A stretch of DNA of 64,000 nucleotides from Formosa agariphila KMM 3901 (GTDB lineage Bacteria; Bacteroidota; Bacteroidia; Flavobacteriales; Flavobacteriaceae). Under the pieces are notes generated by a model, which was given only the letters and a program-made list of their open reading frames with translations, was not told the DNA's origin and did not search any database. Location: assembly GCF_000723205.1 (NCBI RefSeq), contig NZ_HG315671.1:3686777-3750776 (forward strand). Reading direction: 5' to 3'. Below are positions 17,979 to 26,085 of the stretch, piece by piece. Numbering within the stretch: position 1 is the first letter of the stretch; every line of letters begins with the position of its first letter. Position numbers and translations under genes: made by a program.

Positions 17979-18908
17979 TTAATTCAATCCTGCATTCTCA
18001 ATATATTCTTTTGGACTTACCCCAACTTTCTTTTTAAACAATCGTGAGAAATATTGCGGATACTCAAATCCTAATTTATATGCTGTTCCTGAGATTGAAG
18101 CGTTAGGGGCAAGCAGCAGATTCTTTGCTTCTTCTATCAGGTATAAGTTAACTTGGTCAACGGCTGTTTTACCTGTTTCCGTTTTAATGGTGTCGTTCAT
18201 GTATTTGTAGCTAACTCCTAATTGATTTGCTATCCAATCAACTTTAGGAATGCCATTCTGTTCAAATTGGTTTGTTTCAAAGTATTTGTCTAATATTTTT
18301 TTGAACTGCGTAAATAAAGCCTGATTAATTTCCTGACGATTTAGGAATTGACGTTTGTAAAATCGGTCTATGTAGTTTAGTAGGGTTTCCAACTGGTTCA
18401 GGATAATTACTTTGCTAAACTCATCCTGATTGTTGTGGTATTCAGTTTTTATATTTCCAAAGATAGTTTTAATCAACTTCTCTTCTTTAGGCGATACATG
18501 AAGTGCTTCGTTTACACTATAATTAAAGAAATTATATTTTTTTATTTTTTCAAACAAAGGACTTCCGTTTAGGAAATCTTTATGAAAAGATATTTGCATT
18601 GTTTCCTTACTAACAGCCAATTTCTTATATGTTATTGTTTGGTTTGGTGCTGTGCAGAACAAAGTTCCTTTCGTACAGTCGTATTTGGTTCGCCCATAAA
18701 TAAGTTCTCCTGAAATGATGTTCTTTAAAGTGATAATATAAAAACCATTGGTTAGGCTTATTGACTCTGTCTTATCTTCATCACTGCAACTAATTATCTC
18801 GTTCTTTTTCAGTTTGAAGTGCATTATATGAAACAAAGGATTCTCAGGTAGAGCCCAACCCATTTGCTCATTTCTTTCTGTGATTGTTTTGTATACGAAC
18901 TCATTCAT
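17979..18908 (-). CDS. AraC-family transcriptional regulator
   Basis: 309 residues. The C-terminal AraC DNA-binding domain covers about 205-305, ending KKVGVSPKEYIENA. The N-terminal 190 residues form a beta-rich sensing part of no recognised type. It is the last of three leftward genes (aldo/keto reductase, short-chain dehydrogenase, AraC). In many Bacteroidota such regulators sit beside oxidoreductase genes they control, so it may respond to a reactive aldehyde or oxidative signal; that is inference. Confidence 0.85.
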   Translation of the reverse strand: MNEFVYKTITERNEQMGWALPENPLFHIMHFKLKKNEIISCSDEDKTESISLTNGFYIITLKNIISGELIYGRTKYDCTKGTLFCTAPNQTITYKKLAVSKETMQISFHKDFLNGSPLFEKIKKYNFFNYSVNEALHVSPKEEKLIKTIFGNIKTEYHNNQDEFSKVIILNQLETLLNYIDRFYKRQFLNRQEINQALFTQFKKILDKYFETNQFEQNGIPKVDWIANQLGVSYKYMNDTIKTETGKTAVDQVNLYLIEEAKNLLLAPNASISGTAYKLGFEYPQYFSRLFKKKVGVSPKEYIENAGLN

Positions 18909-19019
18909 TATTACAAATTTAGTTTAAAAATATGGATTGAACTTACCCATTTTTAGTTTCAATAATTTCATTTAGCGTAACATTTTTGTTTCTATATTTA
19001 GCTTTATTTATCAAGATTA

Positions 19020-19844
19020 TTATTTACCATAATTCTTAACCATATTTAAAAACATCTTGTCAAAAGCTTTATCACTCAATAGTTTTCTGGCTAACAGAGT
19101 CTGCCTTGCCATTTTACCTGCTGCATATCTTGTTTTAGGCTTCTTAGATTTTATTGCCTTAGATATAGTTTTTGCAATCACTGAAGGTTCGCTATATTGA
19201 CCAGGTTTACTGGTGTTTTGCATCATTTTAGCAACAATTTGTTTGAGTTCTTTGTAGGGGCTGTTGCTGTCCTCTAAATGATGGTCCATAGCTTTGGCAA
19301 ATCCCGTATTTATTACACCTGGTTGAATAACAATTACTTTAATTCCAAATTGATTGACATCTAAGCGTAGACAATCACTCCATCCTTCCAGTGCAAATTT
19401 GCTTGCGTTATACCAAGCACCTAATGGTCCGTATACTTTGCCACCGATGGAAGATACATTGATAATAGAACCACTTTGTTGGTTTCGCATTATTGGTAGC
19501 ACGGCTTTTGTTACTTCTGCTAATCCGAACAAGTTTACATCAAATTGTCGCTTTGCTTGTTCATAGCTAACCTCTTCAATAGGGCCATAAACTGCATAAC
19601 CCGCATTGTTCACCAATACATCAATTTTTCCTTCTGCTTCAATTATTTTTTTTATTTGAGAATGTACTTGATTGTGGTCGGTTACATCTATTTCAATTGC
19701 TTTTCCACCTGCCGCTACAAGTTCTTTCATATGTTCCAATCTGCGTGCAACTCCATAAACAGTATGTCCTTCTTTAATTAGTTGCAGAGCTGTTGCTTTA
19801 CCTATTCCGCTGCTTGCCCCTGTTATAATGATTATTTTTTTCAT
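19020..19844 (-). CDS. Short-chain dehydrogenase/reductase (SDR)
   Basis: 274 residues from the start MKKIIIITGASSGIG; an upstream ATG at 19856 adds four residues. Classical SDR features: nucleotide-binding TGASSGIG at 8-15, NNAG near 79-82, INVSS near 128-132, and the catalytic YNASK with Tyr about 145 and Lys about 149. ARR after the second strand suggests NADPH preference. It reduces carbonyls or oxidises alcohols; the substrate is unknown. It lies between an aldo/keto reductase gene and an AraC regulator, all leftward. Confidence 0.92.
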   Translation of the reverse strand: MKKIIIITGASSGIGKATALQLIKEGHTVYGVARRLEHMKELVAAGGKAIEIDVTDHNQVHSQIKKIIEAEGKIDVLVNNAGYAVYGPIEEVSYEQAKRQFDVNLFGLAEVTKAVLPIMRNQQSGSIINVSSIGGKVYGPLGAWYNASKFALEGWSDCLRLDVNQFGIKVIVIQPGVINTGFAKAMDHHLEDSNSPYKELKQIVAKMMQNTSKPGQYSEPSVIAKTISKAIKSKKPKTRYAAGKMARQTLLARKLLSDKAFDKMFLNMVKNYGK

Positions 19845-19893
19845 TTTCAATTCCAATTACAATGATTTGATACTAAAAATCAATAGTAGAAAT

Positions 19894-19939
19894 CATCTTT
19901 GGCTTCTATTGCCTCTATTGCAAGAGCAAGCCAAAGATG
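19894..19939. terminator. Strong hairpin between AKR and SDR genes
   Basis: CATCTTTGGCTT (19894-19905) and AAGCCAAAGATG (19928-19939) form a perfect 12-base inverted repeat around a 22-base loop. No clear T-run follows, so it may be an attenuator or RNA-processing stem rather than a terminator. Confidence 0.45.
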
Positions 19940-19966
19940 TAATTCTATAAAAGAAGAATTGAATGC

Positions 19967-20992
19967 CTATTGGTCAAAACTTCCAAATAAGTTTTGTCCT
20001 CGCTGCATCAGAGGTAAATATTGAGGATATTCTGGTTTAATGGCACTCACTTCATCCAGTTGTTTCATTTCTTCTTCGCTTAAAACAATATCAGCAGCAC
20101 CCAGGTTATCAATTAACTGCTCCTCTTTACGGGCTCCAATTAATACACTTGTAACACCTGGTTTGTGAAGCAACCAGGCTAAAGAAATTTGTGCAACCGA
20201 AGCATTCTTTCTGTCGGCAATTTCCTTCAGTGTATCAACAATATTATAACCCTGTTCCTTTTCAACCGGTGGATATTCAAAAATTGCTCTTCGTCCAGTA
20301 GTTTCACCATTGCGTGTATATTTCCCACTTAAAAAACCAGCCGCCAATGGGCTTACTATCAACGTTCCTAATCCCAAATCCATAGACGCAGGTATAATTT
20401 CTCTTTCCAGCTCGCGGCCAACGAGAGAGTAATATGCTTGAACAGAGCAGAACTTTTCAGTACCCATTAGTTTCGCTAATCCATCGGCTTTAGCAATTTG
20501 CCATGCACTAAAATTGGATAATCCAATGTACCTAACTTTACCCTGTCGAACCAAGTCATCTAAAGCTCTTAATGTTTCTTCCAGTGGTGTTGTTATGTCG
20601 AAGTTATGCACCTGATATAGGTCAATATAATCAGTCCCTAAACGTTTTAAACTGGCTTCCACTTCACGCATAATTGCCAAGCGGCTTGTTCCCAAATCAT
20701 TTGGACCTGTCGTCATTGTGTTGTACAGCTTTGTTGCAATTATTGCATTTTTCCTTTTGTCTCCTAAAGCTTTACCGAGCATAGTTTCCGATTCTCCCGA
20801 ACCATATATATTGGCAGTATCGAAAATATTAATCCCTGCGTCCAATGCCAGATTAACCATTTTAGTTGCCAATTCTTGCCCGGTTGCCCCCATTATGGCT
20901 GAATAACTTCCGCCTTCTTGGTCGAAGGTCATTGTTCCAAGTGTTAACTCTGAAACATATAATCCTGTGTTTCCTAAACTTTTGTATTTCAT
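19967..20992 (-). CDS. Aldo/keto reductase
   Basis: 341 residues, TIM-barrel AKR family. The catalytic tetrad is complete: Asp58, Tyr63, Lys88 and His129 (QVHNFD). The C-terminus has the cofactor-binding pattern VTSVLIGARKEEQLIDNL. It reduces aldehydes or ketones with NADPH. First gene of a three-gene leftward unit. The unit sits between two attC-like elements but is about 3 kb long and has a regulator of its own, which is large for a cassette. Confidence 0.93.
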   Translation of the reverse strand: MKYKSLGNTGLYVSELTLGTMTFDQEGGSYSAIMGATGQELATKMVNLALDAGINIFDTANIYGSGESETMLGKALGDKRKNAIIATKLYNTMTTGPNDLGTSRLAIMREVEASLKRLGTDYIDLYQVHNFDITTPLEETLRALDDLVRQGKVRYIGLSNFSAWQIAKADGLAKLMGTEKFCSVQAYYSLVGRELEREIIPASMDLGLGTLIVSPLAAGFLSGKYTRNGETTGRRAIFEYPPVEKEQGYNIVDTLKEIADRKNASVAQISLAWLLHKPGVTSVLIGARKEEQLIDNLGAADIVLSEEEMKQLDEVSAIKPEYPQYLPLMQRGQNLFGSFDQ

Positions 20993-21150
20993 CTCTTTTT
21001 AATATTAGTTTTTAATAAAAACTTACGATACAAAGTAAGGGCATATTAGGGCTTTGTTGCTTAAACTATTTTATAAAAGAAGTATACAATTTTTTTAACT
21101 GCTATGATAAAGGATAATAATATCAAAATGTAGATACTGGGATGGCCAAA

Positions 21151-21212
21151 AACAACTCTTTTGCAAATTTTGGTTTGCAGGCTGGTTCTAGCGATTTGCA
21201 AATGTGTTGTTT
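21151..21212. repeat. Hairpin repeat upstream of the AKR gene
   Basis: AACAAC plus TTTTGCAAAT on the left pairs with ATTTGCAAA (21194-21202) and GTTGTT on the right. It resembles the hairpin at 17913-17954 in layout and in the TTTTGGT after the left arm. The region 20993-21332 otherwise holds no visible gene. Confidence 0.5.
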
Positions 21213-21332
21213 GCGAATGGGGTTTCAATTTTGCACTGACATTTCAAAAAAGTTGCGCGAGGGGAAACAAAATAAATTTCTATCAAGTTTGTAGAGACTT
21301 CTTTCATGGAGATGTCACTTTTTAGCCTTGTT

Positions 21333-21463
21333 GCTAACGTTTATGTATAAGATTAGTTGCGGGTTTGTATGCGAGGATTTTCCGAAGGAAAATCAGACGT
21401 TACAAACACGCAACGACCTTTGATTAAGCACTAAACCGCAATTAATTTTATACTGTGTTAGGT
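21333..21463 (-). other. attC-like element (intact)
   Basis: Left core GCTAAC (21333-21338), spacer GTTTAT, arm GTATAAGATTAGTTGCGG; its partner is CCGCAATTAATTTTATAC (21436-21453), then spacer TGT and core GTTAGGT (21457-21463), which fits GTTRRRY exactly. A perfect central hairpin, GATTTTCC-GAA-GGAAAATC, lies at 21376-21394. The left spacer is three bases longer. Confidence 0.72.
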
Positions 21464-21470
21464 GCAGTTA

Positions 21471-22331
21471 TTATTGTTCTTCAAGGTTTAAAACTTCTTC
21501 GTGTTCGCATTTTTGGCAAACTTGTTTTAATTTGTCTTTTTCAAATTCAATAAATTCCATTTGTAAACTTCCACATTCAGGACAAGCTAATTCTTGGTCG
21601 AAACCAATATACTTAAAAAATAAGTTCTCAAGTAAACTAATGATTGAAGAAGTAAGTAATAATGCAATTTTTGCATCTGGATATTTTTTATTTTGTGAAT
21701 GAACGACCATTGAATTATAACTCCAAGCACTATCAACCAATTTTCGTGAATAATTTCGTAAATCCGAGTTTTGTTTTCCAGGAATATACAAGTCTATAAA
21801 AGTATTAGCAACACCTTTAAAGTCAGATTTTTTTAATCCTTTTTCCTTTATCAATTCAGGATTCCTTTCGCACAGTTCTTTTGATAAGTCAATTAAACTT
21901 TCGCGACACAAAAGTCCGATAGCTTGAAATTCTTCAGGTTCTAAATCAATCGAGAGTTTTTCAGAAGCCATATTTAACTTTCTGTTTATTGATTTTAAAT
22001 GACCAATGTCTAATGGAATTTCGTCAATTATATGTTTAAAATCATTTTGATATCTTTTAGATAATCGTTGAGTAATTCCCATATGAAAAGAATATGCTTC
22101 GTCTGCTGAAAAGTAGTGAGCTCGTTGAGTATATAAATTCATTGGTGCATTTTCTCCTTCGACAACCCAATAAGCTTCATCTTCGGTTTTTACGTTCCAA
22201 ACGTTAACTACAACATCTAAATCGTTAAATGTCTCCTCGCATTTAATATTCACGATTTCTTTTATATCATCATATGATTTAAAATACTCTCTAATTTGAT
22301 TTTCAGTTTCTATTCGATATTCTGGTGTCAT
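21471..22331 (-). CDS. Helical protein with C-terminal zinc ribbon
   Basis: 286 residues. The N-terminal about 90 residues are a mixed domain of unknown type. The middle (about 130-245) is helical, with an SAWSYNSMVVHSQ segment that recalls the N-H motif of HEPN/DUF4145-like domains. A zinc ribbon ends the protein, with Cys250, Cys253, Cys272 and Cys275. HEPN-like proteins are often RNases in defence or toxin systems; here that is only suggested. Its stop lies 7 bases from the GTTAGGT core and its start 29 bases from the ACCTAAC core of the next element. Confidence 0.7.
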   Translation of the reverse strand: MTPEYRIETENQIREYFKSYDDIKEIVNIKCEETFNDLDVVVNVWNVKTEDEAYWVVEGENAPMNLYTQRAHYFSADEAYSFHMGITQRLSKRYQNDFKHIIDEIPLDIGHLKSINRKLNMASEKLSIDLEPEEFQAIGLLCRESLIDLSKELCERNPELIKEKGLKKSDFKGVANTFIDLYIPGKQNSDLRNYSRKLVDSAWSYNSMVVHSQNKKYPDAKIALLLTSSIISLLENLFFKYIGFDQELACPECGSLQMEFIEFEKDKLKQVCQKCEHEEVLNLEEQ

Positions 22332-22360
22332 TCTTTAGTTGAAGAGTTGGTTTTAATTGC

Positions 22361-22494
22361 ACCTAACGGTCTTGTGTATGATTTGTGGCGTGTTTAAGCA
22401 CCTAATTTAGCAAATAATTACCGAATAGAAAATCCGCAAGGTTTTTCGTAAGTAGGCGAAAACCAGCCATTAATTATACACGTCTTAAGTTAGC
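22361..22494 (-). other. attC-like element next to the IS110 insertion
   Basis: Left core ACCTAAC (22361-22367, exact RYYYAAC), spacer GGTCTT, arm GTGTATGATTTGTGGC, complementary with G-U pairs to GCCATTAATTATACAC (22467-22482), then core GTTAGC (22489-22494). The region between has GGTTTTTCG facing CGAAAACC as a central stem. The right spacer is longer here than in the others, probably altered by the IS110 insertion that follows directly. Confidence 0.65.
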
Positions 22495-22539
22495 ATTTTA
22501 ATAAAAACACTAAATTAATACCTATAAATTAGAAAGAAC

Positions 22540-22654
22540 AAAAGAGAGGAATAAGGTTATTATATACGGAGAGACTACAGATCTCGTCAACATTGAAAAT
22601 CCCCTCTCTTTTACTACACAGATTTCGTACAGTTCTATGAGGCTTTTAGACCTC
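22540..22654 (+). ncRNA. Candidate IS110 bridge RNA region
   Basis: The noncoding 5' end of the element contains AAAAGAGAGG (22540-22549) pairing perfectly with CCTCTCTTTT (22603-22612), and a second stem, GAGG-cttttaga-CCTC (22639-22654). IS110 elements with long 5' noncoding ends are known to encode a bridge RNA there whose loops pick target and donor DNA. The stems are seen; the RNA is inferred. Confidence 0.5.
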
Positions 22655-22706
22655 GATTTTAAGTCGTTGAAACTCGCGTAGTCGTCCTTTCAAAAATCAT
22701 TTTCTT

Positions 22707-23678
22707 ATGAATAAAGATATTAAATATTTTGGAATTGATATTAGCCATTTAGTTTTTGATGTGACAGATTCAGATGGCAATTACTACCAATTTAAAAACA
22801 CAATTTCTGGCTTTAAAAAATTCACAAAACTCTTAGATTTGGATAGTCATTGTGTTATGGAAGCCACGGGATACTACCACTATCAATTGGCCTATTATTT
22901 ACTAGAATTAGGGATAAAAGTATCAGTAGAAAACCCTTTAGCTGTTAAACGCTTTATCCAGATGAAGTTGTCTAAGATCAAGACCGATAAGAGTGATTCT
23001 AAACTTATTTGTGAATATGCAAAACAAGTAGATTTAAAGCCCTGGGAAGGTCAATCCAAACATCAAACAGAATGTCTTCAAATGACCAGACTCCTTTCTG
23101 TGTATACAAAACAGAGCACTATGCTGAAGAATAAAATACATGGTGAAGCCGTTTTAGGAAATCCTAGCAAAGCAGTTGTAAGTTCTATTAAACGAAGCTT
23201 AAAACACGTTTTAAAAGAAATCAAAACTTTAGAAGATAAACTGATGGTATTAGTTAAAGAAGTCCACCAGGATGTATTAACTCGCTTAAAAAGCATACCA
23301 GGAATTGGAAATAAAACGGCATTGATGCTTGTGGTTCTTACGGATGGTTTTGAGCGTTTTACAAGCGGTAGTGAACTCTGCAGTTATGCTGGATTAACTC
23401 CTGTAGTTAGAAAGAGTGGTAGCAGTGTAAATGGACGTAGTAGAATAAGTAAAATAGGAAATCAAAAGCTTCGTAATTTATTATTTATGTGCAGTTTTAA
23501 TGCCTGTAAATACAACAAAGCATGCAGAGATATTTATGAACGAATTGTAGCAAAAGGGAAGAGTAAAAAACTAGCTTTAATAGCTGTGTGTAATAAGCTT
23601 CTAAAACAGGCTTTTGCTATCGCAAAATCTGGTTTAATATATGATGATTCTTATCGAAGAACTTTAGTGAAAAGTTAA
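22707..23678 (+). CDS. IS110-family transposase (DEDD recombinase)
   Basis: 323 residues. The N-terminal RuvC-like DEDD domain has Asp11 (YFGIDIS), Glu52 (VMEATGYYH) and the Asp pair 94/97 (KTDKSDSK). The C-terminal Tnp_20 domain has LKSIPGIGNKTA, CSYAGLTP and the GRSRISKIGN block that carries the nucleophilic Ser region. The frame is intact. IS110 enzymes recombine using an RNA guide encoded in the element's own noncoding end. It is read opposite to the surrounding genes. Confidence 0.95.
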   Translation: MNKDIKYFGIDISHLVFDVTDSDGNYYQFKNTISGFKKFTKLLDLDSHCVMEATGYYHYQLAYYLLELGIKVSVENPLAVKRFIQMKLSKIKTDKSDSKLICEYAKQVDLKPWEGQSKHQTECLQMTRLLSVYTKQSTMLKNKIHGEAVLGNPSKAVVSSIKRSLKHVLKEIKTLEDKLMVLVKEVHQDVLTRLKSIPGIGNKTALMLVVLTDGFERFTSGSELCSYAGLTPVVRKSGSSVNGRSRISKIGNQKLRNLLFMCSFNACKYNKACRDIYERIVAKGKSKKLALIAVCNKLLKQAFAIAKSGLIYDDSYRRTLVKS

Positions 23679-23712
23679 TGCTTTTTTACTTGTTTTTTAC
23701 CACAGTACTTTG

Positions 23713-24861
23713 TTAGGCACTGGCTTTTAGCGATAATAATTTTCCGAAAATCTCTTTATGTTTTGATTCATCATCTACTGTTTTTAAAAGTTCAGTAACT
23801 GCTTCTTCTGAAAAATAGACTTTAGTACGATTAGAAAATTTGTCAGTAGTTTCTATCCAAATAAATTTGTCAAATTTGTTATTAATATTTCCATTAGTTG
23901 GATTAACAGCATTAAATTTAGGATTTTTAACCCAATCTAAGTTAAACATAACTTGCTTTAATTGTCCACTTGAGAATTTATATTTTGAAAGACGTTGAAT
24001 TTCTTTATGAAGATTACTTAGCATTATGTGTTCTCTAACATTTTGTATTTCTCCAACAATTTTATAAATGGGTTTTCCTTCTGTTGTAGTTATTTTTCCA
24101 ATTTCTCCTGCTGATATTGCGTTTAAAATTATATTAAAAACCCCATTTTGTGTTTTGTCAATTTCTATGTCACTTCCAGATAAAGTTTTTTCCTTACTAT
24201 TAAAACCATAAACTTTATTTTGTGCAGGATTTAATATAAGAACTTCTCTAGGGTTTATGTCAACCATTTCAGGAAGTAATTTCGACCAAATTTCCATAAA
24301 TTCCTTACTTTTCTCATTAGCTTTAATTTGTAAAAATCTATTAAAATCTGTCGTTGATTTGTTAGCGTGTTCATTTTTACTTGAAGCTCGATAGTAAATT
24401 GCACCTTTTTTTATTTTTAATTCAGAAAAATCGTTGATTGGAACTAATATTTGGCTACTCTTTTCAATTAATAAATAATAAAATTTTCTTGTGCTTATTT
24501 GAAATATTTGTAAGTCAACTGAAATTCCAATTTTAGCAATTTTTTCAAATTTTTGAGTTACATCATTTAAGTCAATCTGTTTGAGTAAATCAAGATTTTC
24601 TTTATCAAGACCTGTGTCAGTATGAATTCCAGTTTTTGAATCTTCATCAATTCCTAACAATAACATTCCGCCATCTGAATTGGCGAAAGAAAGTATGTCT
24701 TTAGCAAAATTTAGAAGGAAATTTTCAAGCGGACTTTTCGTTTTGGCAATATTTAATTTAAGCTTGTAATCAATTCCATTATTTTCTTTTGGAAATCGAC
24801 CATTGTCTTTTAAATCCGTAATTATTAATTCTGCTTTTTCTGTTAATTGCTGTAAGTTCAT
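23713..24861 (-). CDS. AlbA_2 (Schlafen-type) ATP-binding domain protein
   Basis: 382 residues. The AlbA_2 domain is at about 40-170: SPLENFLLNFAKDILSFANS followed by GGMLLLGIDED, a typical nucleotide-binding block. The C-terminal 200 residues are not recognised. AlbA_2 proteins occur as regulators and in phage-defence systems. The stop codon overlaps the core GTTAGGC (23712-23718): the last codons read GCC AGT GCC TAA. The start is 28 bases from the core of the next element, so it fills a cassette. Confidence 0.82.
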   Translation of the reverse strand: MNLQQLTEKAELIITDLKDNGRFPKENNGIDYKLKLNIAKTKSPLENFLLNFAKDILSFANSDGGMLLLGIDEDSKTGIHTDTGLDKENLDLLKQIDLNDVTQKFEKIAKIGISVDLQIFQISTRKFYYLLIEKSSQILVPINDFSELKIKKGAIYYRASSKNEHANKSTTDFNRFLQIKANEKSKEFMEIWSKLLPEMVDINPREVLILNPAQNKVYGFNSKEKTLSGSDIEIDKTQNGVFNIILNAISAGEIGKITTTEGKPIYKIVGEIQNVREHIMLSNLHKEIQRLSKYKFSSGQLKQVMFNLDWVKNPKFNAVNPTNGNINNKFDKFIWIETTDKFSNRTKVYFSEEAVTELLKTVDDESKHKEIFGKLLSLKASA

Positions 24862-24888
24862 TTATTGACGGATGTTTTTTTAGCTTGT

Positions 24889-25022
24889 GCCTAACGTTTA
24901 TGTATATGGAAAGTTGCTTTTTTGTTTGCGAGGATTTTCCGAAGGAAAATCAGAAGCTAGCAAACAAAGCAACTAACATTGGTTAAGCTAAAAATAGCAA
25001 TTTTTTATATACTTTGTTGTAC
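24889..25022 (-). other. attC-like element (intact, best example)
   Basis: 134 bases. The left core GCCTAAC (24889-24895) fits RYYYAAC exactly, then spacer GTTTAT and an arm with GTATATGGAAAGTTGC, complementary to GCAATTTTTTATATAC (24997-25012); spacer TTT; right core GTTGTAC (25016-25022). The central hairpin GATTTTCC-GAA-GGAAAATC (24933-24951) and its surroundings are shared with the element at 21333. The left spacer is three bases longer than the right. Confidence 0.75.
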
Positions 25023-25029
25023 ACAGTTT

Positions 25030-25953
25030 TTATTTATTCAACATCCAGTTTATTAATTCCTTTCTATCAATTATAGACCAACTATGAGGGTTTTTTTCTC
25101 CATCTGCTCGATATCCTTTGTTTTCTGTTGGAATATATTCTACATTTTTAAAATTTGACTTATTTAATAATTCAGAAAGCTGTTTAATATGGTAAGCATT
25201 CATTTCTTCATATTTAGCCATTGTTTGTTCTTTCCACCATAGAGTATCTGGCTCGGTATATAGTCTTATTTTGGTGTTTTTTAAATTTTTTAGATTATCA
25301 ATATTATTTGTTTTAGAAGTGAAAACAGAATAAAGTTCATATTTTGAAATATCATTGTTTGGGTTTCCAAATTCTTTACCTAAAGTTTCAAGTAACCATT
25401 TGCTTTCTTCCGCAAAAGAATTTGATAAATTACGTTCAATATTTTTTTCGGCAGTATGATATAACTCTGCTAAATCTATAGGTGAATCGCCAATAAAAAC
25501 ACCTTTTGGAATTATGTTAGAATTTTCATTAGTCATAAAATTACTAATTAATAAAGCAATATTTCCACCACTTGAAAATCCACCAACATAAATATTATCT
25601 ACAGGTAATTTATTCTCTTTAAATATGCTTTGTAAACGTTTAGATAATTGTTCTAATTCATTTTGTTCTATCCACAATTTTCGATTGTAGTTCATATATA
25701 AAACTGAAATGTTATTTTTTTTCGCATTTTCAAGTATTTCGAATTCTCGTTTTATGTCTTCAACGTTTTCGGGAAAACCACCAAAAAGCACTAAAACAGC
25801 TTTTATGTTTTTAGTAGGTTTATTTAATGAATATTCATCTTTTTTTATTTCTTGATATTCAATTTTTACTGAATCAGCTGTTTTTTTATTCTCATTGTTT
25901 TTACAAGAAAAGCTAAAAGTCAATACAAATAATACTACTAAAATTCTATTCAT
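25030..25953 (-). CDS. Lipoprotein alpha/beta hydrolase
   Basis: 307 residues from MNRILVV. The longer frame from 25995 adds 14 residues that run across the attC-like core, so I prefer the inner start. Lipobox FSFSC with Cys17. The fold looks like an alpha/beta hydrolase: strand KAVLVLFGGF, then nucleophile elbow GGFSSGGN, and a C-terminal His in NPHSW. It would be anchored in a membrane and hydrolyse an unknown ester or peptide. Stop 8 bases from the GTTGTAC core; the start region meets GTACAAC at 25974, so it is a single-gene cassette. Confidence 0.75.
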   Translation of the reverse strand: MNRILVVLFVLTFSFSCKNNENKKTADSVKIEYQEIKKDEYSLNKPTKNIKAVLVLFGGFPENVEDIKREFEILENAKKNNISVLYMNYNRKLWIEQNELEQLSKRLQSIFKENKLPVDNIYVGGFSSGGNIALLISNFMTNENSNIIPKGVFIGDSPIDLAELYHTAEKNIERNLSNSFAEESKWLLETLGKEFGNPNNDISKYELYSVFTSKTNNIDNLKNLKNTKIRLYTEPDTLWWKEQTMAKYEEMNAYHIKQLSELLNKSNFKNVEYIPTENKGYRADGEKNPHSWSIIDRKELINWMLNK

Positions 25954-25973
25954 AAGTTTGTGGTTCAAATTGT

Positions 25974-26052
25974 GTACAACGTTAGTACATAGCACTTATG
26001 TACTATATACATCCAAATATAAGATATATGAAACATATGTTTTATATATCTT
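25974..26052. promoter_or_regulatory. Right edge of the array: core site and two palindromes
   Basis: GTACAAC (25974-25980) is the last attC-like core. It is followed by TAGTACATA-gcact-TATGTACTA (25983-26005, perfect 9-base arms) and by a near-perfect 32-base palindrome at 26021-26052 (AAGATATA to TATATCTT, 15 of 16 pairs, centre AAACATATGTTT). These could be operators or recombination sites; no gene start fits them. Confidence 0.5.
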
Positions 26053-26085
26053 ATGTAGAAATCTATTATTATTTTTTCTTTTCTT

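Larger units (their letters stand above)
22494..23711 (+). mobile_element. Intact IS110-family insertion sequence
   Basis: About 1.2 kb: a 5' noncoding end of about 210 bases, one intact transposase gene, and a short 3' end of about 30 bases closing with ACCACAGTACTTT. GTTAG occurs at both junctions (22489-22493 and 23712-23716). The exact ends are uncertain by several bases because this family lacks clear terminal repeats. It sits inside an attC-like element; the right-hand core GTTAGGC (23712-23718) belongs to the next cassette. Confidence 0.82.

Noticed and set aside
25954..25995. Upstream extension of the lipoprotein hydrolase to 25995
   Set aside because: It crosses the GTACAAC core and would put 14 residues before a clean lipoprotein signal.
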